Assembly: GCA_037576195.1 (NCBI GenBank)
Contig: CM075101.1
Span: 11,160,001-11,224,000 of the forward strand
DNA: 64,000 bases
Origin: Phytoseiulus persimilis
Taxonomy: Eukaryota; Arthropoda; Arachnida; Mesostigmata; Phytoseiidae
Reading direction: 5' to 3'
Program-made: the position numbers and the translations under genes
In this document: in pieces, positions 1 through 12,748 of the stretch
How positions within the stretch are numbered: the stretch's first letter is position 1
Layout: each line of letters opens with the position of its first letter
Notes under the pieces: model-generated
What the model saw: only the letters and a program-made list of their open reading frames with translations
Databases searched by the model: none
What the model was told of the DNA's origin: nothing

Positions 1-37
1 GGTTCCGGGATACCGGCGCCGGCAAAACCAACAAAAA
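1..37 (+). CDS. omb-like: Gene A (Tbx2/3-class T-box factor, 3' part): end of T-box exon
   Basis: This is the end of a T-box exon cut by the window edge. Frame 3 reads FRDTGAGKTNKK, which is the invariant close of a Tbx2/3-class T-box (FRDTG) followed by the basic tail. Members of this class are nuclear DNA-binding repressors that set regional identity, such as optomotor-blind in Drosophila wing and optic lobe. Continuing in frame hits TAA at once, but a GTAAGG donor lies at 38. The leftover two bases (AA) join the G at 120 to restore lysine, so the splice keeps the frame. The DNA-binding part lies upstream of the window. Class assignment rests on FRDTGAGK plus the downstream LKSIQKMVSGLE element. 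Drosophila omb has nearly the same FRDTGAGK sequence as I recall it. Confidence 0.85.
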
Positions 38-119
38 GTAAGGAATGGTCAAAAAAGCATCATCCAGCTCACAGTCGGAAACGAGCAACGAGGAGTGATG
101 CGCACCTTCGGCTTTTCAG
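38..119 (+). other. Gene A intron (82 bp, phase 2)
   Basis: Short intron with donor GTAAGG and acceptor GGCTTTTCAG. It interrupts the lysine codon just after the T-box. Gene B has no intron at the equivalent position. Short introns of this size are typical of compact invertebrate genomes. Confidence 0.75.
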
Positions 120-220
120 GAGGTCTGCGGGAGAACAAGATTCAAGCGAAGAAGATGAAGGAATCGAGAGCTCGTCGAGCTCCATGCTCCAGATCCACAC
201 CGACTTCGACGTTGTTACGG
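120..220 (+). CDS. omb-like: Gene A exon: acidic/serine linker after the T-box
   Basis: This exon encodes a linker beginning RSAGEQDSSEEDEGIE, followed by a serine run and LQIHTDFDVVT. The acidic-serine composition is usual for the region just after the Tbx2/3 T-box. The exon starts after CTTTTCAG and ends at a strong donor, GTGAGT at 221. It leaves one base (phase 1), which pairs with the two leading bases of the exon at 4234 to make an alanine codon. An alternative is read-through: the same frame stays open past 221 to a TAA at 454-456, so intron retention would give a different C-terminus with no family motif. I favour the spliced form because it leads to the conserved C-terminal element. 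Confidence 0.75.
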
Positions 221-1213
221 GTGAGTTGAACTTACCCCAAGCTCGTATGAAGCTGGACACCGTCCTTCGCCTTTTCGTGCTGAACAGTTCCTGGCCGATG
301 AGTTCTGGGATTCCGACCGATTTCGGATTGGGTTATGATTCCTGGTGCCGCGCATTCCATGAGAGGCGGAAAGCAAAACCCGTGAGGCGGAGTGTGAAAG
401 CCAATTTGGAAAAATGGAACTTGAACAACGGGCGCCCGCTTCTGATTGTTGCGTAACGGCTAAGCTTCTCGGATGTTCCGCTTGCAACGGCCTTAATCGT
501 CGCTCGTCTCTCACGACGAGCCGAAAGTGACCACTTAGCTAACTCCTCTGAATAGCTTCGCCCGCGTGTGTGGTCCACCAATAGAGTGAGCACCGGCCAC
601 AGCCACAGTTGGATCTTCTGAAAGCGTGAAAACGGCAGGCTTTCCTGGAAAATTAACGATCGCCGGACTCACTCAGCTTTCGTTTCACTGCTGATGTCTG
701 AGGCGGACCGAAATTTCACGCCGACTCGGAGGTCCATCCCTTCCGAACGTGGCTGTCATGCTCGACTCGTCGAGTGCTGCCCTGGGACTCGACACGATCG
801 TGGAGACATTCTGGTTATTTTTAGATTGTCCAACGAGATGGCTCGTTCTCGCTAACCGCCCTTCCGCGAGACGACATCTCCTCGAGCATCTGACAAGACC
901 AGACCCGCCGATGAGCGGGCGGGCGGGCGGTCCCGAGCTTCCGACTCAATTTCCAGATCTCCCTTAGTCCAGAACACGATTTCCGTGGAGTCTCGTCACC
1001 AGTTCTGGATCGTGGAGTTCCAGCCTCCGCTTCCCAGTGAGTTCCCGCTCCATCAGAAGTTCTTGAGAGGGGGAGATACCGTCCGGAAGATTCTATGCCA
1101 AGGTGTCGACGACCCGTTTCGAAGGAGCCCGAGCCTCCCTCGAGAGGAACGTTTGAATCGAGTGTTTTCATGCACTATTTGTTTGTGGTGGATACGAGCC
1201 TGCACGGATAACA

Positions 1214-1233
1214 ACGACGACGACGACGACGAC
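1214..1233 (+). repeat. (ACG)n microsatellite
   Basis: About seven ACG units inside the 4-kb intron of gene A. No coding role is supported. Confidence 0.8.
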
Positions 1234-3629
1234 AAGATCGTCACTAATCTTGTTAAGCACATGTGCTTGCCAAGAGTAACAAGTCGCGACCCGCCCTGGA
1301 TCCTCCGGCAGTTCAGAAGTCCGGAGTCGGAGGAAAGGCCGGAGTGAACGCGTCCGGAGGCTTGAGAAGCGAAACGGATGCGACATTTGAGAATGAGTCG
1401 GATCAACAGCATTGCCTGACTTGAAGACAAATCTCTCTTTGACTAACGGAATGAACTCGTCGGTCGAGACATTCATTTGAACCGCGAAATGACGAACAGT
1501 TCAACAACGACTGTGGAGGCTCATTTGTGACCATGGTAGCCGTTTCCCGCTATTTTAGGGCCGCTCAACGTTTGTATTGTGAGCGCTCGTCTCGAATTTC
1601 AAGTGCTCTGAAGCGGGCTGGTTGTGTGTCGGACGAATCGGGAGTCGCTTCGGCTTAATCGCGAGGACGAGAGAAAAAAGACGACTTTGGTCAACTTTTA
1701 GAGATGTTTGATCATCAACAAAGATCGCCGTCCAGGAGCGTTGATAAACACGCAGGTGAGAACCTCGGGACGCGCTTCAGATGCGAAACTAGCGTGCGAA
1801 CGCTTCTGAAATGCGATGCTGATTAGAAATCTCCAAATTCGGAAAACACTCTTCGCCTAACAGCGCGGAATCGAAAGAAGAAGGCGGACGAAATCCTGCA
1901 CGAGAGAAGAAAAAAAATTGGCAACCGCCCGCGAAACGTCTGAGGAGAGAACTCCTATAAAATTTCTCAAGAGCAATTAAAAGATCGGGATGACAAATTC
2001 CGTCTTGATGATCCCACCGCACAGGTGTTACGTTCTTCGGTTTCGGTCGAGTTGTGGTCTGACAGAAAAACAAGAGCTCTCTCCTCTGCTGCTTCACGCG
2101 ATCGTGGTGCGAGTCCCCCGTTCTCGCCTCGCAGTGTCGAAGCGATCGCGACTCCCTCCATCCGAGCCTTCGTCCGATGCTGACGAATGTTCGTCGTTCT
2201 TATCCGTCGTTTTCGTCCATGCGGCAGTCGATTCGTCGTCCTCTTCGTCCCCGACCGGGCGTCATGTGGAGCTAGGACATCCCAGCTGTTGCTGTCCTGC
2301 GACAGATAGCTCACTCGGCTCACAGGGTCTTATCGTCGGATATCTCTGTGTCGTCTTCTTTTGTTGCTGTCGTTCTACCTGTTGTCGATGCTGCTGTCGC
2401 GTAGCTTCGAGCGAACGCTGTTAAAACCGTCGTAACACTTACTCTCCAGGTAGTCATCGTTATCAGCGATGCACAATCAGTCTGCTTGTTGAGTACCTGT
2501 TAAAACTAAACGTTTTTATCTCGAACTGAAAAGAGAACATCGACGACAACGGCACAGCGCCTTCTGAGACCCCGATTAGCTCGATCTGACTTCTGATCTG
2601 TTCGTTAGCTTGTAGGCTTTAGTTTATTTGTTTTCTCTTCGCGGACGAGCTCGGAGGAGCAGCTGCGCGATTCGGGTTCGCGCGGAGGAGCTTGCGGAGG
2701 GCGCGTTCAGCTATCGCCGTCGAACGGGCGAGTTGGAATCGACGAGGGCGAGACCGGAATCTCTCGCGTCCCGGATGGAAGTCCGAGAAGGGCTGCGACA
2801 ACTTCTCGAAAGCCCGGGTCCAGGAAAGGGCGACGGCCCTAGCTGGAACTATCGGCGGCGGAATCGCGACCGTCCAGAACAATGAGGATCGCTATCGACG
2901 GCGGCGGAACGGTGAGAAGAAAGCTCTCACTGACTCGGCGCGGTCCTAGCGCCAGACGAGACTGCAGATCAGGTGGACGCCGAGTTCCGAAAAGCCAGCC
3001 GCGGACACTCGGAAGCGAAAACGATCGGGTGTGCCGCTCGGTCCGTTACACTCGAAGGCTTGTCTGAAGATATCGTACCGTCCCGACTTCTCTACAAATC
3101 GAGAGGACGACGAGCGCCGGCCGTCGACGAGCTCGGAAGACGACTCCAGACGGACGCTGAGGACCTCCGGCGAAGTCGAAGATGCCTCAAAGACATTCCC
3201 TTTGCGAAGCAGACCGACAAAGATAGACCGAATCATCTCCTTTTTTCGAGTGTGTATGTTAGCATGTGGATGAGCCAGCGACTGAGCCGGCGAGTGAGTG
3301 AGTCCGTGCATTATCCAGTTTCGCTTTGAAGTTTCTCGTCAGATCGGAGAGAGATTCGAAGCGTCGACTCCGCACGCGGACAACTCATCCGAGAACATCT
3401 CTAAGTAAGAGAGAATGGCCGAGTCGATCTGTCGCCGTCGCGTCCCAACTCATCGTTCTCGAGTTTTGCGAAGTCGAAAGATCGCCAAGGTTTAGATGGA
3501 AGAGTATCCGAAGTAGACGCGGCGAGACTGCCGCTATCCGCCGAGGTCCGCCGAAAGACGAGACGAAGAATGGCCGACGAGGAGGGCGCACCAGGAAATC
3601 GAGGGCGAAGAAAAAAATTCCGGGTTTGA

Positions 3630-3645
3630 GGGGGGGGGGGGGGGG
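3630..3645 (+). repeat. Poly-G tract (16 G)
   Basis: Uninterrupted run of 16 G within the gene A intron. It is one of five long G or C homopolymers in the window. Length may vary or be mis-sequenced. Confidence 0.85.
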
Positions 3646-4233
3646 CAGGGAATCGACAGGAACTCTCCGAGTGAGCTTTTTCTGCTTCTTTTCCGAGGAG
3701 AACCTGACCAATGAATCAATGAGCTCACCCAGACGCTCACTGGTGAATAATCGGGAACGGGGAGCTGTCCTTACCGGAACTCGTTTCTCCAAATATTGGG
3801 ACTGCTGGCCAAACAGAGAATCGAGTCACGGACTTGTCAGCCTTCAGCGGACTCGTTGTTGAGTTGCTGCGCGTTCAAGGCCACATCGAACGCCGACCGA
3901 GTCGATACAGAGAAGTATCGATGTTGCATCGGAGAAATCCTCGGAAAAAATCGCACAAGATCAGCTTCTCCTCATTCTATACACATAGATTCAGACGCAA
4001 AGATGGTTCCCAATATTTTGAGCTATCCGCTTTAATCCCGCGTCAAATGCCAGAAATTCCGCCAGTGGGGAGGGAGACTTCAGTTTCCCATGAGGTCCGG
4101 TGGGGAAGTCCTCTATCCCACGAGTCGATACCTCTTCACCGGCTCCCGAGACATACGGGAAAGTGTCATTGATGAATTTCAGAGGATCGCGATGATCAAT
4201 AGCGTTAAGATGATCGTATTGTTCTCTTTGCAG

Positions 4234-4434
4234 CTCTACGACAACAGCACGAAGATCGGATGTCGGTAGCGTTTCCCGGTTACGGCGGACATAGTTTCCC
4301 CCCGAAACCGATGTTTTCATTTGGCCCTCGTGGGGAAATGGCTGGCGAAGACGCGAGCATCGTCTCGAGTGGATCCCATACTCTCACACGATCAGCGGAC
4401 GATCAGCTGAAAAGCATCCAGAAGATGGTGTCGG
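4234..4434 (+). CDS. omb-like: Gene A exon: C-terminal region with the conserved LKSIQKMVSG element
   Basis: Read with two leading bases completing a codon from 220, the exon begins LRQQHEDRMS. It continues through a glycine/proline/phenylalanine-rich stretch (GYGGHSFPPKPMFSFGP) and a serine/threonine stretch, and ends DDQLKSIQKMVSG. The last part matches the C-terminal element of the Tbx2/3 class, recalled as ELQSIQRLVSGLE in vertebrate TBX3 and ELKSMEKMVNGLE in Drosophila omb. The donor is GTGAGT at 4435, phase 1. Both ends agree in phase with the neighbouring exons, which strongly supports this model even though the middle of the exon is poorly conserved. The element's function is not firmly established; it sits in the repression-associated C-terminus of the family. 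Confidence 0.85.
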
Positions 4435-6966
4435 GTGAGTTATGGCCCAGTGCTTGCTTGACACAAAACACTCCGATTATGTTCGACAGAAAAGTAATCA
4501 CACTTGAGCGAACTCGCTCGTTTTCTCACTCACTGATCGATGCCGTCCCACAACGGCGGAAAAAATAGAAGTCGCGAATGATGTGGAGTTTCTGCGAAAC
4601 AGCGGAATTTTCCTCCACAAGCTTAGCAACAGTTATTCGTGATAGTTCATCGATGGCATTGGAAACCCGACGTTTGGACATTCCATCGTTGACCATTCCA
4701 ACGCTCGAATCGAAGTTGCGACGAATCGTTTACTGGATCTCTGGTAGAAGTCGTTGAGAGGGAAGGTGTGCGAACGACGATTCTGGAAGCGATATCAAGG
4801 AAGTTATGTTTGTCCTCGTCGCGAACCGCCGAAGGTTATTTATGTGCGACCGCGAACTGGAATCCACAAATTTCGAGCCGCTCCTGGAGAACGTGGTCAG
4901 CGGCGGAGAAGTCCTGGGGAAGCGGGCTGTCCACTGAGCGACTCCATGAAAACAACGTTGTCGCGCTGAGGGGGACGGGCGGACGCGCTGGCGGAGACGA
5001 TAGTTCGATTACGATGCTGACGTTTGCGGAGTCGTTTGATGGGCGCTCATTTGAGGGAAGCGATTCCGCTCGAACAACGTCGACGACTATAATAATAATG
5101 AGTGCAACGAGTTGACGACATGTTTGTCGCTCAGTTGCTGTCAACTTCGTCGGAGACGACTTTGTGGCGTTCGGCTGTCGCCGCCTACCGCGTTGGGTCC
5201 GATCACAGTCCGATCATCATCATGATCAGCTCCGCCATGAGGTAGCAATCGGCGACCGTTTGCCAACGAAGTTCGGGGACTCCTGCGACGGCCCCGGATC
5301 TCGCGAGCTGTGCGTGTGTTGTTTTACACGCAGACAGAAGCAAACGGCAGCGACGACGACGATCATTTTGTTCGTAAATCGGAAGGTGTTGCGTGATTAT
5401 TTCCAGCATCACGCTACCACCATCATCATTGGGCGACGCGGAATCACGATTTCCAGATAACTACGACTGTACAGCAGGGCGAAGACGGTGGACAGCCACT
5501 CTCCGCTCCGGAGCTTCTCGCGCCACACTTGCGTTCATGATGAATCACGTTTTTGGCGAGGATTGTCGTTCGATTCCCCGATCGATCTGGCATTTATCCT
5601 TATCGCATCGCTTGCCCGTTCCATTCACTTGGGAATCGCCGCCAGGGAGACTCTTGTGCCCGAAACTGAAATGAGGGACCTCGAAGTGTCTCTGCGATCT
5701 CTGTCCAGGGAGCCGCTCTTTCTGCAGCTCTCTCCCATGGACAGCTGATCCTGAGTTTGTAACATTCGAGTAGGTGAGCCGTGTTGGCGCGTTCATCGTG
5801 ACGCGCCTACGCGATTCAAACGTACGTAGTTCTCGCTCGTAAAGCGCTCATACGCGACCCTCCCACTCCGTCGGTGGCGACTGCACCAGAAACGTACGGG
5901 GAACAAGCCGAGGCGCTGCCTCGGCGAGCCGCCTATTTAGCAGCGGGCTCAACTAGCAGATAAATAGATGGACGTACAGAGCTACGGTCGGACGGACGGA
6001 CCGACGCCGCTGTTCCGGCGGAGCTGAGGAAATTCGAACCAACTCGTGAAGTCGTGAGCAACTCCCAGGCGCCGCTCCGTCCGGTCAGCGTTCACAATAT
6101 TTACCTACGACTACCGCCACTGACTAAACGCTTCTCCTCCCGGTTCCGTCGTCGTCTACGGCATCGTCGTTGTCGCGGCTGTTGCCGATGTTGTTCTATC
6201 ATCCTTAGCTGTTGTGTTAGAGCTGTTTGCTCAACACCAGGTTCTTTCCTCACTGATCGTAGATTATCTCGACCGGCGGCGGTGTCAGCTCGCTGGCTGC
6301 CACTTTGGTTGGTCGGACGGACGGATAGCCCTAGTACGAACGTTAGCAGCATCGTCGTCGCCGCTACCTACCATCACCACCACGAACAGCACCACCCCGA
6401 GAGCAGCTGTCGCTCGATAGACTGTATGTTGAACTAGTGGCTCACTCGAGGCCAGCGATTACATGGGTGGGACTAACTCGTTGTATTCATCCATATATTC
6501 GGTATGAGCATACACGCTCGCGTACTTTGATAGCTGTCGTTGGTTCTCGTACAACTCCTCTCGGATCCTCGTTGGTCGATGAGCTGCACCGTGTTGGGGC
6601 TTCTCCTTCCTTTCATTATTCGACGCTCGAAGTTCGTCTCCCTCCTCCAGAACTCTTTCGCCGCTGCCGTGGCTGGTCCTCCATTAGTGAAGTTGAGTTG
6701 TTTATCATCCGCACATAGGTACCGCTCACTACTACGACAGATTCACGGAATACGTGCGATGTCCTGGGGCGTATGCGTGACCGTGGTCAGGCCAGGAAGA
6801 AGAACATGAGATCCGTGGCAAGGCCCCCTCGTTTCGAGGATATACTGATGAGAGCTGGTGGCTCTTCGAGTCGGGACTCCGTAGCATGGGAAGGTCTCTG
6901 TTGGACGCGCTACCACTCCTGATTTAGGAACTGGCACTGAAGTTTCTCTCTTTTTCACTTCTCCAG
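4435..6966 (+). other. Gene A intron (about 2.5 kb, phase 1)
   Basis: Donor GTGAGT, acceptor TTTTTCACTTCTCCAG. It splits the glycine codon inside the conserved VSGLE motif. I see no gene in it; the open frames lack homology. Confidence 0.75.
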
Positions 6967-7028
6967 GTTTGGAAAGACGACAGGAGCAGTTGGCGATGAT
7001 GTCTTTGTCCCGTCTGGGAGACAAGTAG
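6967..7028 (+). CDS. omb-like: Gene A last coding exon
   Basis: The two leading bases GT complete the glycine begun at 4434, giving ...VSG-LERRQEQLAMMSLSRLGDK and then TAG at 7026-7028. LE directly after VSG is what the Tbx2/3 C-terminal element requires, and the charged, helix-prone RRQEQ follows. The protein then ends after 14 more residues, much shorter than the histidine/glutamine-rich tail of Drosophila omb. The visible portion of gene A after the T-box is about 120 residues, a short C-terminus for the class. Confidence 0.85.
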
Positions 7029-8415
7029 CTGCTGGTGAGTGATCTCTCGCTTCTGGGACTCGGGGCGTTCATAGGGTTCGAACCTTGGGTGTTGAACTGG
7101 TTTCCCCTCTTCTCCGCAGTTAGCCGTGGCCTCTAGTCAGTGTCCTTCGACTGTCCGGAGCAGTTCTCCGCATCATCATCGATGGAGCAATCGAATTTCA
7201 ACACACGTGAACTCCTCGACCTGAGCTCGAGTTCGCACCCGAGGCGTGATTGCAGAGAGGAAGGAGTTGAACTTTCCAGCGCACAACACAACCGAGTCTT
7301 CATTTCGTAGATCACGATCGTTGAAAAGAGGATTCTTCGACGAGAAAATATCCGCCGAAGGCGAAAGCGGCAGCTGAATGTCTCGTTTGAGATGCACGGA
7401 ATCGACAAGGCGGCTCCGTCAGAACTCCTTCGTTCATGCTATCCGACCGCGGTCCCTCATTTTCGATTGTCCCCCGCCTACTCCCCTCATCTGTGAGTTC
7501 CGAGTTCTCTCTATGGGTGATCCAGGGAGTCTCTTCGAGAATTAGATCCTGTAGGGGCTTCTCGCCGAGCTTTGGCACCATCTACGAGCGGTTGCGGCAT
7601 TCGTACAAAACCACGATCGTACAACCTCTTTATCAGACGTAAACCAGAATCAGATGGTCCCTGTTCAGGTCTGTGAACGGGAACGGTTTGTGCCGGGTCC
7701 CCGCCTCCGCTGTAAAACATCAACGAAAAGTTACTCTGCGATGGAGCGCTGAAATCAAGTGAAAACCCACAATGCATGACCATGAAGAAGAAGCTCAACT
7801 CAGTTCGAGTTCGAGCGCCATGCGAAGTGATTCAGTCGATCGTGAGCAAGCCGCATAGTGCTCTCGAAAGTTCCCGATTCTCAAGGGACAACGTCAGGGA
7901 AAACAGGTTATTCCGACAGATTTGGAGGTGAGGAATGGGTCCAGATTGTAGGAGATCGTCAGCTCGCTCTGTACGCTCGTGTAAACTGTTTCCGATTCTG
8001 TTGGGACGAGGGAAGCGATTTCGGAGAGCGCCGCTGTGCGAACGTGAACAAACCAAGGCTCATATTTGTGTGCACGTCTTCCGAGCCAAGAACGTGATCA
8101 ATTCCACGTTGAAAATAGTTCACATATGATTGTGTCATGACGATATGAGGGCTGCATCAGATCGAGAGGCTGATATTTAATTTTGGACAAATGAATTATT
8201 GGTTGGCGTGGCCCGCAAGGCGATGAAGCTACATGATGTTAAGCGGATTGAGACATTTGTATGAAAGTTGACAACTAATGGACTCGCCAAACAGTCGGAA
8301 TGCCTGGATGGAAGTGTGCTGGGTGACCAATCCGACGACAATAACGATTTCGATGACAATGACGACAACGAAAACAAACGTTAATGATGACAACTTACTA
8401 TTGTAACAACCAAAT

Positions 8416-8421
8416 AATAAA
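8416..8421 (+). terminator. Candidate poly(A) signal, gene A
   Basis: AATAAA followed by GCTTTTTCTG. It is the first signal seen after the gene A stop. Confidence 0.35.
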
Positions 8422-8601
8422 TGCTTTTTCTGAGGATTGATTATCAGTTAGGAGGCGTGTGTTAACTTCGTTCGCCCTGTTCTCTCTCGCATGCTCCAAA
8501 ACAACATATCTGAAGTCACTCACTAAGCCGAGGCCGTCTCTCGCGCAGCTTCTCTCATAGCCATGGAATGGAAGAGACCAAATGTGCAAATGGAGGATCG
8601 A

Positions 8602-8607
8602 AATAAA
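8602..8607 (+). terminator. Candidate poly(A) signal, gene A
   Basis: AATAAA followed within 10 bases by a T-rich stretch (CCTTTTCAATAGTTTTCC). It is an alternative to the signal at 8416. Confidence 0.4.
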
Positions 8608-9870
8608 TCCTTTTCAATAGTTTTCCAACCTCTTTCCGTCATTACCCCATGTCTCACTCATTTGATGGCTAAGCTGTAGAATCCTGGATGTAAGCTCGAG
8701 CAAAGTGCTGCTCTTGCCTATTGACACCTTTTCCATGCATAAAATTTTTGGATCACCTGACTTGCACCGGCCCGCTCAGCAAATATTTCTAGCGGAAGGG
8801 ATTGTTCTGGAAACACGATAATTGAATAGGATTTCGGACTATTATAACGGCATCATCTTAATTGATGCGTGTCTCCGTGTCACAGTTTCGTTTATTGTTC
8901 GCTCGACTCACGGAGCTCAACAAGCCGAGCAGCGCAGACATCGGCTCGTTGCTCAGCGGACTAAATGCGACGAGCGTCCGATAGAAAGGAAAGAAAATAC
9001 CCGCCGAACGAATTGGGAGTTCGTGACTCATCTCGCGAGAGTTTCGTTTTGTCTGCGATGTTTTGCTTCTGGACTGTCAACATTCTCTTGTTTACGGAGC
9101 CGACGAGTTCTACTGCACTGATGATGATGCTGTTGGAGATGCTGGTGGTAGCGGAAAGGATGCTGCGTTTGAAGATCTCTCGAATGGCGCAACCTTCGGC
9201 GTGAATCTAACCAGACTGATCCACTTTCTGACTCTCGCTCTGACCGTCGGTACGGCCGGGAGTATGCCAGGCCTTCTCGATAAGTGCCCGGAACGTGCAT
9301 ATACGATACGGAATTCATGACACGACCAATGAGCATCGACCACGGGGACGATCGCGCGCGCGAAAGCGGTCGTTAGTTCAAGCTAGAGCTCGTCGAGGAG
9401 ATTCGCTCGGCCTCGCAGCTTGGAGTGGAATCGGTTTCCTCAGGTGATGCATTCAGTTCGGGGTCGCTGGGATATCTTATGTATCTGAGAACGTTCGAGG
9501 CTCCGCACCCAACGAGACGAGACAGGCGCTAGCTCGGCAAGCAGAACTTCACTCCGAAAGCCTTCGAAGCAGATGGTGCTCGCAAACACCGTTGGGAAGG
9601 ATCAGTTCGCATTTTGGCTGGCGCGATGGCTGCTTGGCTATTCAGTTCCGAACAGACCTCATTATGCTTCTCGTTTCACAGCTTGCGACCCAGACACCGG
9701 CTCGACACGTGAAATTCATCGAGTCGCACATGAATTTTTCGCGGCTGAGAGTAGCGGAGTCGCGAACCGGTTCGCGAGGATTCCCGCAGCGGGAGAGGAC
9801 ACCGCGCTGGTTCCTGCTCGAGCGGAGAGAACTACTCCGGCGGACCGTGGGCAGACGGAGAGGGACTGAT

Positions 9871-9878
9871 TATATAAG
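9871..9878 (+). promoter_or_regulatory. TATA-box-like element
   Basis: TATATAAG set in G+C-rich DNA. It lies 4.1 kb upstream of the gene B start codon. It could mark a distal promoter of gene B, but no initiator or transcript evidence supports it. Confidence 0.15.
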
Positions 9879-12748
9879 AGCACCGGAAAACGTTCCCGCT
9901 CCGTCCGACTCGGGAACGAGAGAATTTCCAGGACTCATGGATCTGTTCTCGTTCCTCGTCTTCCCCTCGACTGCCAGTGTCGCTCCAGGTTTGTGAACAC
10001 AACTATGCTCATAATTGCAGGCGGATCGTTGAATACAATGAACGTTGGATCCGCTCAGCGCCGACCGGCTCCGCAGGATCATACCGGTCGACGAGTGAGT
10101 TCTCTGGATGACCGTTGCTTCGCCGTCGATGCCGCTTATCGCGGACACAGAAGAGGGTTATTACATTTTTCCGACCGATCCGCTCGCCTCCTCCATGTTG
10201 TCGCCACCATTTTACGGCCGTTACCGCCACCATAACCACCGCACAAGTGAATCAGCAGCGACTCAATTTTTTCTGACATCGGCGGGACGCCACGATCACC
10301 CGGCGCCCACGGAAAAGAAAAAACTCTCCTCTGAATCTTGTTTTTCCACGCAGTCTGATCACGGATGAGCCTCGATCGCTCGAACATCGTACGCTGGGAA
10401 CTAGTGCAGGAATTCGCCGATTCCACGGGGATCGCGCCTGTCCCGGATAGGAGCTCGGGACTTTCCTCAAGGTCAGGTCAACGTGGACCATGTCCGAAAT
10501 TGGTTTTTTCCTCTCTGGGACAACGGGTCGTCGAAGCCTCCCCTGCCCCTTAGGACGGCGTTGAGAAAACTTCCTGATCTTCGCGGGTCGCCAAAATCGA
10601 GAGCGTCGGGCCAATCGCGAGACGGAGGTCGAGAGCGTTCACGATCGACTGACAGACAAATGCGACGGTTGGAGCAGGGTTGCAGCTTTCACGCTTCCCG
10701 GGTGTGCAGCCAGTTTATTCAAAGATCAATTCTTCATCTGAAGTAGCGGCGGTGTGTGTTCGCGTCCGGATGCTGATCCCGAAGCCGAATGCTGAGTCTC
10801 GCTAATTTTCCTTCTTCTCTCTGCTGCCGACAGCTCCGAGACAAATTATGATTTCTTTCCGGAAAAGTCTCAGCTTGAACCATCCCAAGGAGCCGCGACT
10901 ATCCAGCCGCTCATCGAATCATGGAAGTTTTCCAGGCTTCTGACTCAGGCTTCGCCGCAAATAACTTCCGAATTAGAGTCTGTGACGTTCGAGGGCGTTC
11001 CGAGACTCGTTTCGGATGGCCCTCCGATCCCAAGCACCGTCTTCGAATGTCAAGCAAGAATGCTTCCGGCTCTTCCTACAGAGGAAGAGCGAGAACCCCG
11101 CTCCAGACGCGCAGCAGCCCGACGGACGACACTTTCGCCTCGACGTTCGAAGTCCGAGCTCACGCACGGAAAGCCGCGGCTCCCAACTGATCGTCGCTCA
11201 GTGGACGTGCTGACGCGCGGCTCGGTTTCTTTCCAATTTGCCTCGTTTGAGAACAGAGAAGAAGAGAATTCTAAGGAGAGGGTTCCGTCTTGGACGCCGT
11301 CGCATTCGTATTTCCACGAACGGAGTGCTTATGATTGTTCCATTGTTCAAAGAGCGTTCAAGTTGAAGCGAGATTTTGGAGTCCCACCGGAATTTTGAAG
11401 TTCGGATTTCATTCATTGTTTCACACGTTCGGGAATGGAAACATTAAGTGCGTGTGAAAAACGGGGACGTCTTTCGCTGGTGCCCTCGCGAGGCGGGAAG
11501 CCAGTTATGGTCATGATTTTCGCTGCTTATTTTTTGACGCGAAATCCCCTCAGGCCTCGACGACATTGTTGCAGGAACTCCCAATCTGTATCGTGGAAAA
11601 TTTCTGTGGTGAGGGAGAGCAGAAACGACGTCATCAAAGCTCTTCAACGAATGAAAAGAACGAGAACCGCTCTTTTCCACGTAATTCGCGCGAATTCAGA
11701 AAACAAAACCTTGGTGTAACCGCGTTGGCCTGTCGTTCTGCCGGGTCACGCTTCCACCGAATGAGCGGACGGATCGACGCATTTTTTTCCTTTGTGAGCA
11801 TCTGGGTTGAACCGGGGGCAAGCTTGCCCCGACCGAATTTTCGCTTTCCTGCTAGGTGCCTGACGCCATTCGATTACGTCTGACGTGTTCACTTTGATTT
11901 CGCGGAGATTTCGTCGTGTTTGGTGTAGTCGTCGTCGTCGTCGCTGATCTGACGGTGGCCGGCCAACGGTGCTGTTAGCGATGTTGCTGTAAGGTTTGCC
12001 CGATCAAGCAACATGATCGTCTCATCATTTCGACTCTGGCGTCGATTTGTTGTCGGAGCTGCTAAAGTCCCGCCCCGACGTTTGGCGCCGTCAGACGCGA
12101 CGGCGAGTCTCGGCTTCGCGTCTGGCGTTCCCGCATTCCGCCGCTGATCGTTACCTTCCTTCCCTCGTTCCTTGCTGCCTAACTGCCTACTCGGCTCGCT
12201 GGCTGTCTACCTGACTGTGAGGGCCTCGGGGGTCTTGCGGGTCGGTGTCGTCGTCGAAGATGGGCAATCGTGGTGGTGATGTACCTGCAAGGGCGACGAC
12301 AACGACGACGCAATCATCAACAGCATTGCCTACAGGCGCGTCGGATTGTAATTGGTCGCAGCTCGACCTTTCTGCTGATTTTCCGCAAGGTTTTCTCTAA
12401 CGGGTTCCACGCCAGCCACCGCATTTCTCCCAATGGAAGGCGCAGCCGCAATATAGACTTCTGGAGGACGCCTAAAATCTTGGCGCCGTGGGATAGTTCC
12501 AATCCCATCTTGAAGCAAAATGAAATCGCTTTGCTGCGGAACTCAGGATTCAGCGCCAGCTCATGGACGAGGTCCGAAGTCGAAGCTCGTCGTGCCCGTC
12601 TATTTGAGGAGATATTCATGATTCGAAGGAAAAACGAAGAGGCTTCTTCCCGATTTTCAGTCTATTCTTTGGCTCCCTCTCGCGATCTTCTGGATGTGAA
12701 TCTCTTCCCCATCAGGCCGCAGCTCATTGCGCGTTTAACCAAAGGGTC

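Larger units (their letters stand above)
221..4233 (+). other. Gene A intron (about 4.0 kb, phase 1)
   Basis: The donor is GTGAGT and the acceptor is TTGTTCTCTTTGCAG with a good pyrimidine tract. Inside are an (ACG)n stretch at 1214-1233, a 16-G run at 3630-3645 and many open frames without recognisable homology. No other gene is supported here. Introns of developmental regulators often hold enhancers, but nothing in the bare sequence identifies one. Confidence 0.7.
7029..8610 (+). other. Gene A 3' UTR and transcript end (probable)
   Basis: No supported coding exon follows the gene A stop. The first AATAAA signals are at 8416-8421 and 8602-8607, each followed by a T-rich stretch. The 3' UTR may therefore be up to about 1.6 kb. 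The true cleavage site is not determined. Confidence 0.4.

Noticed and set aside
7074-7085. tRNA T-loop-like GGGTTCGAACC
   Set aside because: No acceptor stem, D-arm or A-box pairs with it at tRNA spacing, on either strand.
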